From: Sphingomonadaceae bacterium PASS1
Lineage (GTDB): Bacteria; Pseudomonadota; Alphaproteobacteria; Sphingomonadales; Sphingomonadaceae
Length of the DNA: 64,000 nt
Direction: 5' to 3'
Assembly (NCBI GenBank): GCA_002255985.1
Contig: NKIR01000004.1
Span: 159,132-223,131 of the forward strand
The notes under the pieces were generated by a model that was given only the letters and a program-made list of their open reading frames with translations, had not been told where the DNA came from and searched no databases. Both the position numbers and the translations under genes were made by a program. Positions 45,560-54,674 of the stretch are shown here, piece after piece. How positions within the stretch are numbered: the first letter of the stretch is position 1; every line of letters begins with the position of its first letter.

Positions 45560-47103
45560 GCAAAGATGCCGTGGAGATACCAAAGCGGTCGTTCGATTTC
45601 ATCATAGAGCCCGCGCCGGAACAGCCAAAAACGGCGCCCCTCACTGTCCTCAACGCGGTAATAATCGCGCGTCAGGCTGCCATTGCCCGGCGCGTAGCCG
45701 CGCGGGTGTCGCCACCATTCCGGGCTTATGCGTTCAGGGCCCTCCACCCGCGTGACGCGGTGCACGTGCCGCCGCCAGCGAAAGCTGCGTGGTTCGCCTT
45801 CTGGAAATCCGGCGGTTACCTCAATCGGCTGCGGGGTTTCGAACAATCGGAAAGGCCGCATCGCCGGTTCGCCCGGCACAGATTTTGGCCAGTCCGCTTT
45901 TGGCCAGTCCGCTTTTGAAGCGTCAGATTGCGCGGCACGCTCAAGCGCTGCGCGTTCGGGGATGTGGCTTTGCCGCGCGTGAAATTGCCGCACGCGCTCT
46001 GCCCCCAACCGAACGCTGAGCCGGTCGATGAGCGCGGCCGCGGCCGCATCTGTGTCGATCTTTGTCTCCAGTCCGACTTGAACATTGGCCAACACTTCAG
46101 CGATCGGGACTTCCAAACGAATAAGGTCATAGCCAAAGCCGGGGTCAAGCGGGTCGGACAGCGCGTCGATACGCTCCCGTATCAAACGCATGAGCAGGGC
46201 AGCGTCGCGCGTTGGTGTGCCGGTATCCACCGCCAGCCGCGCGACATGGCCATCGCTGCGGAATAGACGTATCTCGAACCGTCGCCCGCCCTGCCCGCGT
46301 TCTTGCAACCGAAGGGCCGCGTCCCCTGCCAGCATTTCGATGGTCGCCAACACATCATTGGTGCGCGAAATTGGTTCGGCAAAATTCTGCGTAACATGGA
46401 TGATTGGCAGGCTACGGCGCGGGGTGATACGCGGGTCTTCCTCTTCCAACAGGCGCGCCAGCCGCACCACAACTGCCTTGCCAAAGCGTGCCGCCAGCGG
46501 CTTACGCGGGCGGACAGCCAGATCGCCAATGCTTCTTAGGCCAGCCCGGCGAAGTGCCTTGTGCACCTTGTTACCACCATCAAGCGCCTCCACAGGCACG
46601 TCGGAAATGGCGCGTGCCGCATATTTCGCCTTGGCCTGCGCGCTGTCGGGGGTGCCGCCTGAGGCAATCCGGCAAGTGAGGCCATGACGGCTTAGCCGCG
46701 CGTGCAGATCCTTCGCCAGTCGCGCCTCATCACCAGACACATGTTCGCAACCCGTAATGTCAAGCAACAGCCCTTGCGGCGGGTCCAACATGCAAGCAGG
46801 TGTATAACGCTCACACCCATCGGCCAGCCAACCGAGCAAGTTGAGGTCCGCCACGGGGTCATGGTCAAAGACCGCCAGATCGGGCACGCGGGCGCGGGCA
46901 TCGGCCAGCGCCATTCCGGCCGTCAGGCCAAGCGCATGCGCCGCCGGATCACATGCCGCCAGCCGCATGGCTCCGCGTTGTTTTTCGACCATGGCAAAAG
47001 GCGCATCAGGCGCGCTGCCGCGATTCCGGACCAGTCTTTGTGTCGGTAACAATGGCAGAAAGACCGCCAGATAGCGGCGCATCAAAAAAGCTTCGTGTTG
47101 CAT
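45556..47103 (-). CDS. imuB: ImuB, inactive Y-family polymerase of the mutasome
   Basis: 515 residues. MRRYLAVFLPLLPTQRL is the usual start; an ATG seven codons earlier (47103) is also possible. It resembles Y-family polymerases but lacks their catalytic acidic residues, as ImuB does, and links ImuA and DnaE2 to the beta clamp. Residues of the sort SDASKADWPKADWPKS include a 15-bp tandem duplication (bases about 45890-45919). The start lies inside imuA, which it overlaps by about 77-98 bases. Confidence 0.93.
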   Translation of the reverse strand: MQHEAFLMRRYLAVFLPLLPTQRLVRNRGSAPDAPFAMVEKQRGAMRLAACDPAAHALGLTAGMALADARARVPDLAVFDHDPVADLNLLGWLADGCERYTPACMLDPPQGLLLDITGCEHVSGDEARLAKDLHARLSRHGLTCRIASGGTPDSAQAKAKYAARAISDVPVEALDGGNKVHKALRRAGLRSIGDLAVRPRKPLAARFGKAVVVRLARLLEEEDPRITPRRSLPIIHVTQNFAEPISRTNDVLATIEMLAGDAALRLQERGQGGRRFEIRLFRSDGHVARLAVDTGTPTRDAALLMRLIRERIDALSDPLDPGFGYDLIRLEVPIAEVLANVQVGLETKIDTDAAAAALIDRLSVRLGAERVRQFHARQSHIPERAALERAAQSDASKADWPKADWPKSVPGEPAMRPFRLFETPQPIEVTAGFPEGEPRSFRWRRHVHRVTRVEGPERISPEWWRHPRGYAPGNGSLTRDYYRVEDSEGRRFWLFRRGLYDEIERPLWYLHGIFA

Positions 47104-47818
47104 GATCCCAAGTCACTCTTGCCTCAAAAGGAGCCGTGCCACCGCGATGGCGCAGCAGGCTGATGTCAAAAGTCGGAAGGCCCGGGGCATTTCCCGGTAA
47201 TGGCGCAGAGGGCGCAGAACATATCCGCCAGCGTGTGCGCGCCGCGCTTGGCATCGGCACCGCATCCACGCGCACCAGCAGGGCCAGCACCCCTGTCTCC
47301 GCCGCAGCAAGCGCCAGCCGACGGGTCGAGGTCAAATCCACCAACCGCGCATTGCCGTGCGTTTCCAATATGACCGCGCTCGCGGCTTTCGACCGGATGG
47401 CATCCGCTGCAGCCCGCAAGGCGTCGCGCAAATCGGCTGTCTGGACCAGCAACATGCGCGCGGGGTCACCGCCCATTTCCGACAGCCCATAAGGGTAGAG
47501 ACGACCCGATGTCTGGCGTTCCTTGTCCCCTGATATCCAGAAGATACCGGCATCGCTTTCCGGCAGCCGCCATGCCAGCAAAAGCGCAAAGGCCGCGGCG
47601 GCATGTGAGTCGGCTTTTGTGCCACCAAAAAATTCATGCAGCCCTGCCTGCGTTATGCCACCGCGCAGCCGTTCGTCGACATAAGGCGCCCCAAAAGGCA
47701 GTGATGATTGCGCGGCATCCGACTGGTGTTGCTTCCACATTCCTTGCACAGATGGAAACGCACCAGCCGATAGAGTCGGCTGTATGTGATTCGGCTTTTT
47801 GTTCATTCTTTGTTCCAT
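47006..47818 (-). CDS. imuA: ImuA, SOS mutasome accessory protein
   Basis: 270 residues in the longest frame. The core DERLRGGITQAGLHEFFGG and ILETHGNARLVDLTSTRRL matches ImuA, a RecA-like protein without a Walker A motif that binds ImuB. The start is unsettled: ATG codons at 47818 and 47806 lie in or next to a LexA box, so a later start such as the GTG or ATG near VQGMWKQ is possible. The large overlap with imuB suggests translational coupling. Confidence 0.9.
   Translation of the reverse strand: MEQRMNKKPNHIQPTLSAGAFPSVQGMWKQHQSDAAQSSLPFGAPYVDERLRGGITQAGLHEFFGGTKADSHAAAAFALLLAWRLPESDAGIFWISGDKERQTSGRLYPYGLSEMGGDPARMLLVQTADLRDALRAAADAIRSKAASAVILETHGNARLVDLTSTRRLALAAAETGVLALLVRVDAVPMPSAARTRWRICSAPSAPLPGNAPGLPTFDISLLRHRGGTAPFEARVTWDHATRSFFDAPLSGGLSAIVTDTKTGPESRQRA
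47801..47815 (-). promoter_or_regulatory. LexA (SOS) box at the start of imuA
   Basis: GTTCATTCTTTGTTC is an exact GTTC-N7-GTTC. It covers codons 2-6 of the longest imuA frame. LexA bound here would block the imuA-imuB-dnaE2 operon. The same consensus lies before ruvA. Confidence 0.88.
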
Positions 47819-47876
47819 ACTCCATTTTTCATGGATGTGGAGTCAGCTTTTTTGTTCTGAAGTGATTTGGGATAAT

Positions 47877-47901
47877 ATAGGCCGGCAACCGGCGGGCCTA
47901 T
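47877..47901. terminator. Stem-loop upstream of imuA
   Basis: ATAGGCC (47877-47883) pairs with GGCCTAT (47895-47901), and the inner CCGG-type sequence can extend the stem. It lies in the 182-base gap between imuA and the 48001 gene, and may insulate the SOS promoter or end transcripts. Confidence 0.4.
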
Positions 47902-47945
47902 GCGCGCAGATGATCCCGAAAGCGCGGGCGGCATGTTTGAACCAT

Positions 47946-47980
47946 TTTCCAGCCCGGGCCTATTTGCCCGGGCCAGGAAA
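47946..47980 (-). terminator. Terminator-like hairpin downstream of the 48001 gene
   Basis: TTTCC, then GCCCGGGC, pair with GCCCGGGC and GGAAA around a short CTATTT loop. It starts about 20 bases beyond the stop of the amidohydrolase gene, read on the minus strand. The stem is very strong, but the T run is short. Confidence 0.55.
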
Positions 47981-48000
47981 TTGAGATCACCGGGCTGAAC

Positions 48001-51000
48001 TCATTCCCAATAATAAGGCATGCGTTTGCGTGTGCCGGTGACTTCTTCGTTCAGCGTGGCCGCGTCATATAAGCGGCCACCGATCATAACCTTGGTAACC
48101 TTGTCCGAATTGCGGATATCCGCGCTTGGATCGGCGTCGAGAACGACGAGGTCGGCGAGCTTGCCTGCGGCGATGGAGCCAACATCCTTGTCATAGCCCA
48201 GCGAACGGGCGGACTCGATTGTGCCTGCGGCCAATGCCTCGATTGGCGACATGCCACCGCGCACGAAGGACCAAAGTTCCCAATGCGCGGCGATGCCGGC
48301 TTCCTGGCCATGCGCACCGATCGACACCGGCACGCCAAGCTTGGCAAGCTTATGTGCTTCACGCGCGCTGTTATCGTCGACATAGTCTTCCTCAGGCGCG
48401 ATTTCGCGGCGTGCATTGTTCGCCGCAAGCTCGGTCGGCGGATAATGCTTGGCCATCAACGGATGACGGAACACATCGGTATGTGCGCGCCAATACGGAT
48501 CGCCGGCTGGGCCGCCATAGGTCACGACAAGGGTCGGGGTGTAACCCACCTTCGATTTCGAAAAGAACTGAAGCACGTCACCGTAGAAAATGTCGAGCGG
48601 GACATTGTGTTCAACGGTGGTGTTGCCATCGGCAATCAGGTTCATGTCCATGCCGAACAGCGAACCGCCTTCCGCCACCGAACGCATATTTTCCTGAAGC
48701 GCGGCGGCAACAACTTGCTGACGCTGTTCACGGCGCGGCTGGTTATAGTTTTTGACGCTATGCGCACCTTGCGCCTTCAACCGCCGGACATGCGCAAGGG
48801 CATCATCAAGGCCATTGATTTCGGCATACACATCGGCGGATTTTGCGCCGTACACAATCTCACCCGTGGAGAAAGAACGCGGCCCGACAATAAGGCCAGC
48901 GCGCTGCATTTCCACCGCCGGGAAAACCGTCGCGGCACTGCTGGATGGATCATGCCGCGTGGTGATGCCCATGGCGAGGTTGAGCATATTCACCCAGTTT
49001 TGCTGCGGTGTCATTTCATCGACACCATGCGGACCATGGGCGTGGGCGTCAACAAGGCCCGGAATGATCGTCTTGCCGGTAACATCCACGGTCTTTGCGC
49101 CAGCAGGAATCGGGAAGTCTCCCGCCTTGCCGACGGCTTTGATCCGGTCATTTTCCACCAAGATGACGGCATTGTCGATGATCCCGCCATCCTTGTCCGC
49201 CATGGTCACGACCCGCGCGCCGGTGAAGGCGACGCGGCCAGTGGGACGGTCCGACTTCACCGTCATTGAAAGCGAAATACCGTCTTTTGGTGACACAAAC
49301 TTTACGGGCTTGGCGTCTTTCGCAAGCGGGCCATTGGGGTAGAATGTGCTGGTTTGTGCCGTGTAGAGCGTCGGGCCAAGTGCCCAATGCACTGCATCGC
49401 CATTGCGGCTCCAATGCATATAATCGGCACCGCCATTGCTGACCTTCACCACGGGAAGCGCGCTGCCCGACGACGACGCAGTAACTTCCTGCGTGCCCGG
49501 CATCAATGGCATCACAAATGCTTCGTAGTTTTGACGGAAGGCAAAGTTGTTCCCGTCTGGCGATACTTCATAAATCGTCGTCAGCTCGCCACTGGCATGA
49601 TTGCGCTTGGCTTCGCCATTCAGATCGACACTGACGAGCAGGCGTTTGTTGGCACCGGATTCGGTATAGAAAATCCGGTCGTTGTTGGCCGCGAAATGCG
49701 GCGTGGTTCCACTTTCGGTAACGCGAACAGCATTGCCGCCTGTCGTGGCGATGCGGTAAATGCCCGGCTGATCCGAACGCAATGGCGAGGTTAGGCCGCC
49801 GCCTTCCTGCTTTTCAAACACGATCGTCTTGCCGTCTGGCGAGAAACGCGGACGCGCATAATGGCCCGATTGCGCCGTCACATTTTTCGCCCTGCCGCCC
49901 GTTGCGCCCACGACCTGAATGTGGCCAAGGCCCTTATCAGTCCAGTTCACAAAGGCGATGGTCTTCCCGTCGCGCGACCATGTGGGATATGCTTCCATCG
50001 CGGTGTCGGATGCGGTTAAGCGCTTTGCTGCCCCGCCCGCCACAGGCTTGACCCACAGCTTACCCATGGTTTCAAACAAAACGGTCCGGCCATCGGGCGA
50101 GGTTACAACGCCGCGCGGCATGTGCGTCTGGAACTCCGCCGGCGCCACTTCAATCGCCGGGCGTGGCGGATCAATAACATCGCGTGTGTCGGAAACGCGG
50201 AACGGGATTTCGCTTGATGCACCGCTCGGCCAATCGACCTTGCGTATCTTGCCGCCAGCCCAGAAGTAAATGGTCTTGCTGTCGGGTGACCAATCCATGT
50301 TCGGATAGACGCCGGTTACTGCCCATGTTTCCTGAACATCTTGGTCGAGCGCATCGTAAATCTTGCGCTCTTCGCCAGTCTCCAAATCTTTCACATAGAG
50401 TTTGGACTGGGTGCGTTCGCGGCGGACGAAGGCGATTTTCTTGCCATCGGGTGAGGGCGTTGGGCGCACCGAACCACCGACACCGGACACGGCGGTTTCG
50501 GTTTTGCCGGTTTCAATCTCATAGCTTTCAATGTCGAAAAGCTGACCGTTGGAATCCTGCGCATATTGGAAGATTGGTCCGGGCGTGATGTTGCGCGTGT
50601 AATAGATATGCTTGCCATCGGGGGCGAAGATGGGCTCGCCCAATTCCTTTTGATGTTGCTCATTGGGCTTCTTCACCAGCTGAACGCCTGCGCCGCCCGA
50701 CACATGGTAGAGCCAGACTTCGCCCGTACCCAGCGAACGGCCCGTGGTGAAATGCTTCTTGGCGGCGATGAAGCGGCCATCGGGGCTCCAGCTTGGTTGA
50801 TTGAGCAAGCGGAAATCCTCTTTGCTCATCTGCCGCTTGTCGGAACCATCGCGGTTCATGATCCAGATATTGTCGCCGCCGCCCCGGTCGGAGGTAAAGG
50901 CAATGCGCGTTCCATCGGGGGAGAAGCGCGGCTGGGTTTCGAAGGGCAATCCTTCGGCGATGCGGGTCGGCGTGCCGCCGGTGACGGGCATGGTGTAGAT

Positions 51001-51246
51001 GTCACCCAGCAAATCGAACGCGATGGTCCGGCCATCAGGGCTGACGTCAAGGTTCATCCAAGAACCCTCGTCAGTGTCGATCGCGATCTGGCGGACGGTC
51101 AGGCCGGGGGGCGCCGCGACATCCCATTTGGGCGCCTTGTCTTCGGCGGCAGCAGGCGCAGTCGCCGGAACCCCAGCTTGCGCAAATGCCGATGCGGGAA
51201 TGATCGCTGCACCCAGCAGCAAGATTGTCTTCAGATAATGTGTCAT
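48001..51246 (-). CDS. Exported beta-propeller/amidohydrolase fusion
   Basis: 1081 residues from ATG 51246 (GGGGAG precedes it); 13 upstream codons are discarded. The signal peptide is YLKTILLLGAAIIPASAFA. Residues about 60-690 form TolB-like WD/PD40 propeller repeats (FSPDGTRIAFTSDRGG, SWSPDGRFIAA, YPTWSRDGKTIAFV). The C-terminal 370 residues are a metal-dependent amidohydrolase: IPGLVDAHAHGPHGVD holds the HxH pair, and VSIGAHGQEAG and GKLADLVVLDADP are also typical. Such proteins hydrolyse peptides or other amides outside the cytoplasm; the substrate is unknown. Confidence 0.88.
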   Translation of the reverse strand: MTHYLKTILLLGAAIIPASAFAQAGVPATAPAAAEDKAPKWDVAAPPGLTVRQIAIDTDEGSWMNLDVSPDGRTIAFDLLGDIYTMPVTGGTPTRIAEGLPFETQPRFSPDGTRIAFTSDRGGGDNIWIMNRDGSDKRQMSKEDFRLLNQPSWSPDGRFIAAKKHFTTGRSLGTGEVWLYHVSGGAGVQLVKKPNEQHQKELGEPIFAPDGKHIYYTRNITPGPIFQYAQDSNGQLFDIESYEIETGKTETAVSGVGGSVRPTPSPDGKKIAFVRRERTQSKLYVKDLETGEERKIYDALDQDVQETWAVTGVYPNMDWSPDSKTIYFWAGGKIRKVDWPSGASSEIPFRVSDTRDVIDPPRPAIEVAPAEFQTHMPRGVVTSPDGRTVLFETMGKLWVKPVAGGAAKRLTASDTAMEAYPTWSRDGKTIAFVNWTDKGLGHIQVVGATGGRAKNVTAQSGHYARPRFSPDGKTIVFEKQEGGGLTSPLRSDQPGIYRIATTGGNAVRVTESGTTPHFAANNDRIFYTESGANKRLLVSVDLNGEAKRNHASGELTTIYEVSPDGNNFAFRQNYEAFVMPLMPGTQEVTASSSGSALPVVKVSNGGADYMHWSRNGDAVHWALGPTLYTAQTSTFYPNGPLAKDAKPVKFVSPKDGISLSMTVKSDRPTGRVAFTGARVVTMADKDGGIIDNAVILVENDRIKAVGKAGDFPIPAGAKTVDVTGKTIIPGLVDAHAHGPHGVDEMTPQQNWVNMLNLAMGITTRHDPSSSAATVFPAVEMQRAGLIVGPRSFSTGEIVYGAKSADVYAEINGLDDALAHVRRLKAQGAHSVKNYNQPRREQRQQVVAAALQENMRSVAEGGSLFGMDMNLIADGNTTVEHNVPLDIFYGDVLQFFSKSKVGYTPTLVVTYGGPAGDPYWRAHTDVFRHPLMAKHYPPTELAANNARREIAPEEDYVDDNSAREAHKLAKLGVPVSIGAHGQEAGIAAHWELWSFVRGGMSPIEALAAGTIESARSLGYDKDVGSIAAGKLADLVVLDADPSADIRNSDKVTKVMIGGRLYDAATLNEEVTGTRKRMPYYWE

Positions 51247-51390
51247 TTTTGGGGCTCCCCTGCCGTCTTTTTTCCTTGCTGTCATGCCTAGCGGGCAAGG
51301 GCAAGCGGGAAGCCGCGGCTTCGATAGGGAACGGGTTATTTTCTACGAACGACGGGGCGGTTTGCGCTGCTTCAGGCCGCAAATATGTGG

Positions 51391-51417
51391 ACGCAGAGAC
51401 GCAGAGGCCGCAGAGGG
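51391..51417. repeat. Copy of the GCAGAGACGCAGAG intergenic repeat
   Basis: ACGCAGAGACGCAGAGG followed by CCGCAGAGG gives three tandem CGCAGAG-like units between the GNAT gene and the amidohydrolase gene. 14 bases are identical to the element after ruvC (30375-30388). No matching second arm was found here. Confidence 0.6.
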
Positions 51418-51424
51418 GGCGCCC

Positions 51425-51907
51425 TTAAACAGCGATAACGAGCGGCTTTTCCATCATCGCGCGTTTGAAGTCCTGATCGCCGATCTGGACGATCTGATGT
51501 TCGACAACCGAAAAGCCGACGGCAGCAAACGCCGACTGCGCCATCAGGCTGGCATGCACCCAAAGCCGTGGTTCGTCGGCGGCGCGGGCGCGTTCCTGTA
51601 CCAACTCGAACAACCGCCGGAACAGGTCGCTGCCCTGCGCTTCGGGCCGGGTAAAGGCGAAGTCGATATAGCCCCCGTCTTCGATACTCATAAACCCGAG
51701 GATGCGAATTCCATCGCGGCCAATGGCAATATCCTTGGCCGCCAACCGCGATTCCCACTCCGCCCCGCTCCTGCGCACCGGATCCCAAGCGGCCCGTTGC
51801 GCTTGCCTATATTTGCTAGGCCCATTGCGCACGGCGTCAAACATCGCGTCCGCGAGTTCGGCGTGGTCGGTGGGGGTGGCCCAAGAGAGGGGGTGGAAAT
51901 CAGGCAT
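51425..51907 (-). CDS. GNAT family N-acetyltransferase
   Basis: 160 residues. The acetyl-CoA-binding region is in IDFAFTRPEAQGSDLFRRLFELV, and LWVHASLMAQSAFAAVGFSV is the typical last strand-helix of the GNAT fold. Substrate unknown. It is the last chromosomal gene before the tRNA-Met fragment that marks the island boundary. Confidence 0.82.
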   Translation of the reverse strand: MPDFHPLSWATPTDHAELADAMFDAVRNGPSKYRQAQRAAWDPVRRSGAEWESRLAAKDIAIGRDGIRILGFMSIEDGGYIDFAFTRPEAQGSDLFRRLFELVQERARAADEPRLWVHASLMAQSAFAAVGFSVVEHQIVQIGDQDFKRAMMEKPLVIAV

Positions 51908-51960
51908 GGTGGCTTATAGTAAAACTATCGTCGGAAAATCCACAACTCGCTACATCCAAC

Positions 51961-51984
51961 AAAAAAGGCCCCGCGAGGGGGCCT
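51961..51984 (-). terminator. tRNA-Met terminator
   Basis: Read on the minus strand, GGCCCC pairs with GGGGCC around CTCGC, followed by a T6 run (A6 at 51961-51966 on the plus strand). It lies just past the 3' end of the tRNA fragment and is the natural terminator of the original tRNA gene. Confidence 0.85.
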
Positions 51985-51991
51985 TGTTTGC

Positions 51992-52037
51992 TGGTTGCGG
52001 GAGTAGGATTTGAACCTACGACCTTCAGGTTATGAGC
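51992..52037 (-). tRNA. 3' fragment of tRNA-Met(CAT), attachment site of the island
   Basis: On the minus strand the sequence runs from the anticodon stem (GCTCATAACCTGA, anticodon CAT) through a perfect T-arm (GTAGG/CCTAC, loop TTCAAAT) to ACCA. It has a 3' acceptor strand but no D-arm or 5' half: the bases beyond 52037 no longer match a tRNA. The anticodon and T-arm resemble alphaproteobacterial initiator tRNA-fMet. It is followed by the native terminator and, on the other side, by an integrase gene. This is the expected left att site of an element inserted into the tRNA 3' end; the gene is not functional here. Confidence 0.85.
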
Positions 52038-52457
52038 TGCATTTTCAATGACTTAGCCGAATCTCGATACAGCCGACATAAGTGCGACATTACCGACAGA
52101 TAGGCCAATGTCTAGCAGGTCCCCTCCCCCGCACGTTTGCGACGGCATTTGCCCTCTTTTGCCCCCTCTTGCTTCCACAGTGCTTACGGCCCGTTCGGCG
52201 AAAGTTGCCGGAATGCAGTCGGCGATTCGAACGGATAGCCGCTGGCACGGCCTTCGGGCCCTCTCGCCCCATACGCCCAATTGCGGCAATTTTCCTTTTC
52301 TTACTTCTTTTCAATATGTTCGTTGACTTCAAGGGCACTGATCAGCACCCGTTGCGTCGGCCAAGGCAAGTCGGGTCGCATCGAGGTGGGCCGCCAACCA
52401 CCAGGGTGCAACCAGCCAGCCGCGGTCACAAATCCGATCGACAGAAGTGACACGGAC
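52038..52457. other. Island left-end noncoding region
   Basis: 420 bases between the att fragment and the integrase start. The integrase frame continues upstream to 52281, but the residues are not family-like. The region probably contains the integrase promoter and recombinase arm sites; I see no clear repeats or promoter that I can defend. Confidence 0.4.
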
Positions 52458-53615
52458 ATGACCAAGATAACCAAACGCGCGGTCGAAGCGGCCGCCCCAA
52501 GGGACAAGGAATATTACATCTGGGATGAGGACATCCCGGGCCTTGGCCTGCGGGTTCTGCCGTCAGGGCGCCGGCAATACATCGTACAGTATCGCGCTGG
52601 GCGGCGATCTCGCCGGATCTCGCTCGGCCCGAGCACCATTCTCACCACCGAACAGGCACGCAGCCGGGCTCTCGCCATTCTTGCGGATGCCCGAGGCGGG
52701 AAAGACCCTGCCGCGGACCGAGAGGCGTATCGTAACGCGCTACTGCTGAAGGACCTCGTTGAACGGTTTGACCAGCAGCACATTGCGCTGCGGCTCAAGC
52801 CGCGAACGGCAGCAGCTTATCGGCGCTCGCTCGCCAAATTCATCGTGCCCAAACTGGGCAAAATGCTGGTCACGGAAATCACCCGTGCCGACGTCACCAA
52901 ATTCCATCATGACCTTCGGCACATTCCCTATGAGGCAAACCGCTGCCTCGAGATCATCTCCAAGATGTTCAATCTGGCCGAGTTGTGGGGCCTGCGGCCT
53001 GATGGGAGCAACCCGCGCCGTCTGATCCAGAAATACCCCGAGGTGAAACGCGAGCGCTACCTAAGCATGGACGAGATCAAACATCTTGGAGACGTGCTGC
53101 GCGAGGTAGAACAGGAAGGCCGCGAGATGCCGTCTGCTATCCTCGCCATCAGACTGCTCATCTACACCGGATGCCGCCTTAACGAGATCATGCCCTTGCA
53201 GTGGGACTATGTGGATTTCGAAGCCCGCACCCTCAACCTGCCGGACTCCAAATCGGGGGCGAAGAAGGTGTTTCTCGGCCGTCCCGCATGCGAGCTGCTG
53301 GAGAAGGCACCTCGCCTTCCCGGCAACCCATGGGTGATTACGGGAATGCTGCCGGGCGCCAGGCTGACTGATCTTCAGCCCTTCTGGCAGCGGGTGCGCG
53401 CCCGTGCGGGTCTACCCGAGGTCCGAATCCATGACCTGCGGCATACTTTCGCATCGACAGCGATCGCTGCCGGACACTCGCTGCCCATCATTGGAAAGCT
53501 GCTGGGCCACACCCAAGTGCAAACCACTGCCCGCTATGCGCACCTCGCTGCCCAGCCTGCCATGATTGCAGCGGACTCTATCACCGACGTACTGGATCGG
53601 GCGCTGGCGGCTTGA
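52458..53615 (+). CDS. int: Tyrosine recombinase/integrase
   Basis: 385 residues from ATG 52458, which begins the family-like MTKITKRAVEAAAP. An N-terminal arm-binding DUF4102-like domain (residues about 1-95) and a core-binding domain (DLVERFDQQHIALRLKPRT) are followed by the catalytic domain: the first arginine in YTGCRLNEIMPL, HDLRHTFAS supplying H-x-x-R, LLGHTQVQTTARYAHL with the final histidine and the nucleophile tyrosine. It is a P4-type integrase and sits against its target tRNA fragment, as expected. Confidence 0.95.
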   Translation: MTKITKRAVEAAAPRDKEYYIWDEDIPGLGLRVLPSGRRQYIVQYRAGRRSRRISLGPSTILTTEQARSRALAILADARGGKDPAADREAYRNALLLKDLVERFDQQHIALRLKPRTAAAYRRSLAKFIVPKLGKMLVTEITRADVTKFHHDLRHIPYEANRCLEIISKMFNLAELWGLRPDGSNPRRLIQKYPEVKRERYLSMDEIKHLGDVLREVEQEGREMPSAILAIRLLIYTGCRLNEIMPLQWDYVDFEARTLNLPDSKSGAKKVFLGRPACELLEKAPRLPGNPWVITGMLPGARLTDLQPFWQRVRARAGLPEVRIHDLRHTFASTAIAAGHSLPIIGKLLGHTQVQTTARYAHLAAQPAMIAADSITDVLDRALAA

Positions 53616-53671
53616 ATGCGTATCTTTTTTTGATACCTATGCTCGACGCATAGATTGACTAAGAATGACTT

Positions 53672-54040
53672 ATGGACACCGCAGATCCACACCTGCCGGA
53701 CGCTGCTGTTGAACACATCAGCCGGATGCTGGCACTGGCCAAGAGCAAACATCAGATTGCTATGGCGTTGCTCGGCACGCCTGATCCGAACGCCCTGCCA
53801 CGCTTGCGTGAAGTGCTCCGGCTCTTGGAAGAGGCCGAGCTGTTGGCCGATGACGCGACAAGCTATGTCGAGGCAGACGTGATGAAGGCAGCTATCAAAG
53901 ACCTGCATTTTCAGCAGGCGTCCGTTCAAGCGGCTATAGCCCGGTTGGAGAATGTGAGGGTCCAGTCCCCATGGGCGACGCCTTGGCCATGGTTTTCCCT
54001 GATCATCTTAGCCTTGCTGATCGCCCAGGTGGTCGGCTGA
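53672..54040 (+). CDS. Small protein with C-terminal membrane anchor
   Basis: 122 residues. A helical, partly coiled-coil cytoplasmic part (LREVLRLLEEAELLADDATSYV and DLHFQQASVQAAIARLENV) precedes one membrane segment near the end (WPWFSLIILALLIAQVVG). It is the first island gene after the integrase, and I do not recognise it. The tail-anchored layout is consistent with a small membrane-associated adaptor, but that is a guess. Confidence 0.55.
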   Translation: MDTADPHLPDAAVEHISRMLALAKSKHQIAMALLGTPDPNALPRLREVLRLLEEAELLADDATSYVEADVMKAAIKDLHFQQASVQAAIARLENVRVQSPWATPWPWFSLIILALLIAQVVG

Positions 54041-54674
54041 TGCCTCAATTGGGACCCGAAGCGTCGGTTCTCATGATCGTCTCTAACCGCAATCCGACAC
54101 AAACGGTTCGGCAGATGGAAGGCCAGAAAACCTCGGATTAACCTCGTTTCTGGAGACCGAACCTTTGCAGCGGAGGTTCGGGTGAAAAGAGGCTAAAGCC
54201 GGTCAGAGGCCGATTTTGCCGTTTTCAGCAGTCTCTAGGGTTCGGTCGCCGCTGGCAAAACCCCGCGGAAGCTGGGTATTTTTCGGCCCCTTGAGGCCCA
54301 TCTCATTGATTTGCATTGAGATGTTGGCGGTGGGAGAGCGACCCCCAACCAACTCTCTCTCAGTTATATATATGTTTTAAAACAATTTTTTTCTACCGTG
54401 GCGGTTCGCTGGCGCTTTCTGAATAGCAAGAAATCTGGGAGATAGCCACAATTGACCGTCCATGTCCGACCCATCTGGGTCGCTCAGCGACGATTTGCAA
54501 TATCCTGAAACCGGCCGTTGAAACGATGAGGCTCTTGGCAGCTTTGCGCCCACTTGCAGTCGTTCAGGGTGCCAACAGGATTACCAAGATACGGTCATAG
54601 CAACCGCTAGGTTCTTGTGTCGGATGTGTCGAACGATCTGGACGGGCCGCCAAGTGAAATGCAGTCAACATCAT
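54041..54674. other. AT-rich noncoding region of the island
   Basis: 634 bases without a plausible gene. It holds an inverted repeat CATCTCA/TGAGATG (54299-54323, 11-base loop), a GGGAGAG/CTCTCTC pair shortly after, and a long AT run with TATATATA and T7. Base composition differs clearly from the flanking genes. It may be a junction between two ancestral pieces of the island. Confidence 0.4.

Noticed and set aside
51992..52037. Functional tRNA gene
   Set aside because: The D-arm and 5' acceptor strand are missing, so this is only a 3' fragment.
52281..52457. 59 extra N-terminal residues of the integrase
   Set aside because: The stretch is unlike integrases, whereas MTKITKRAVE at 52458 is a typical start.
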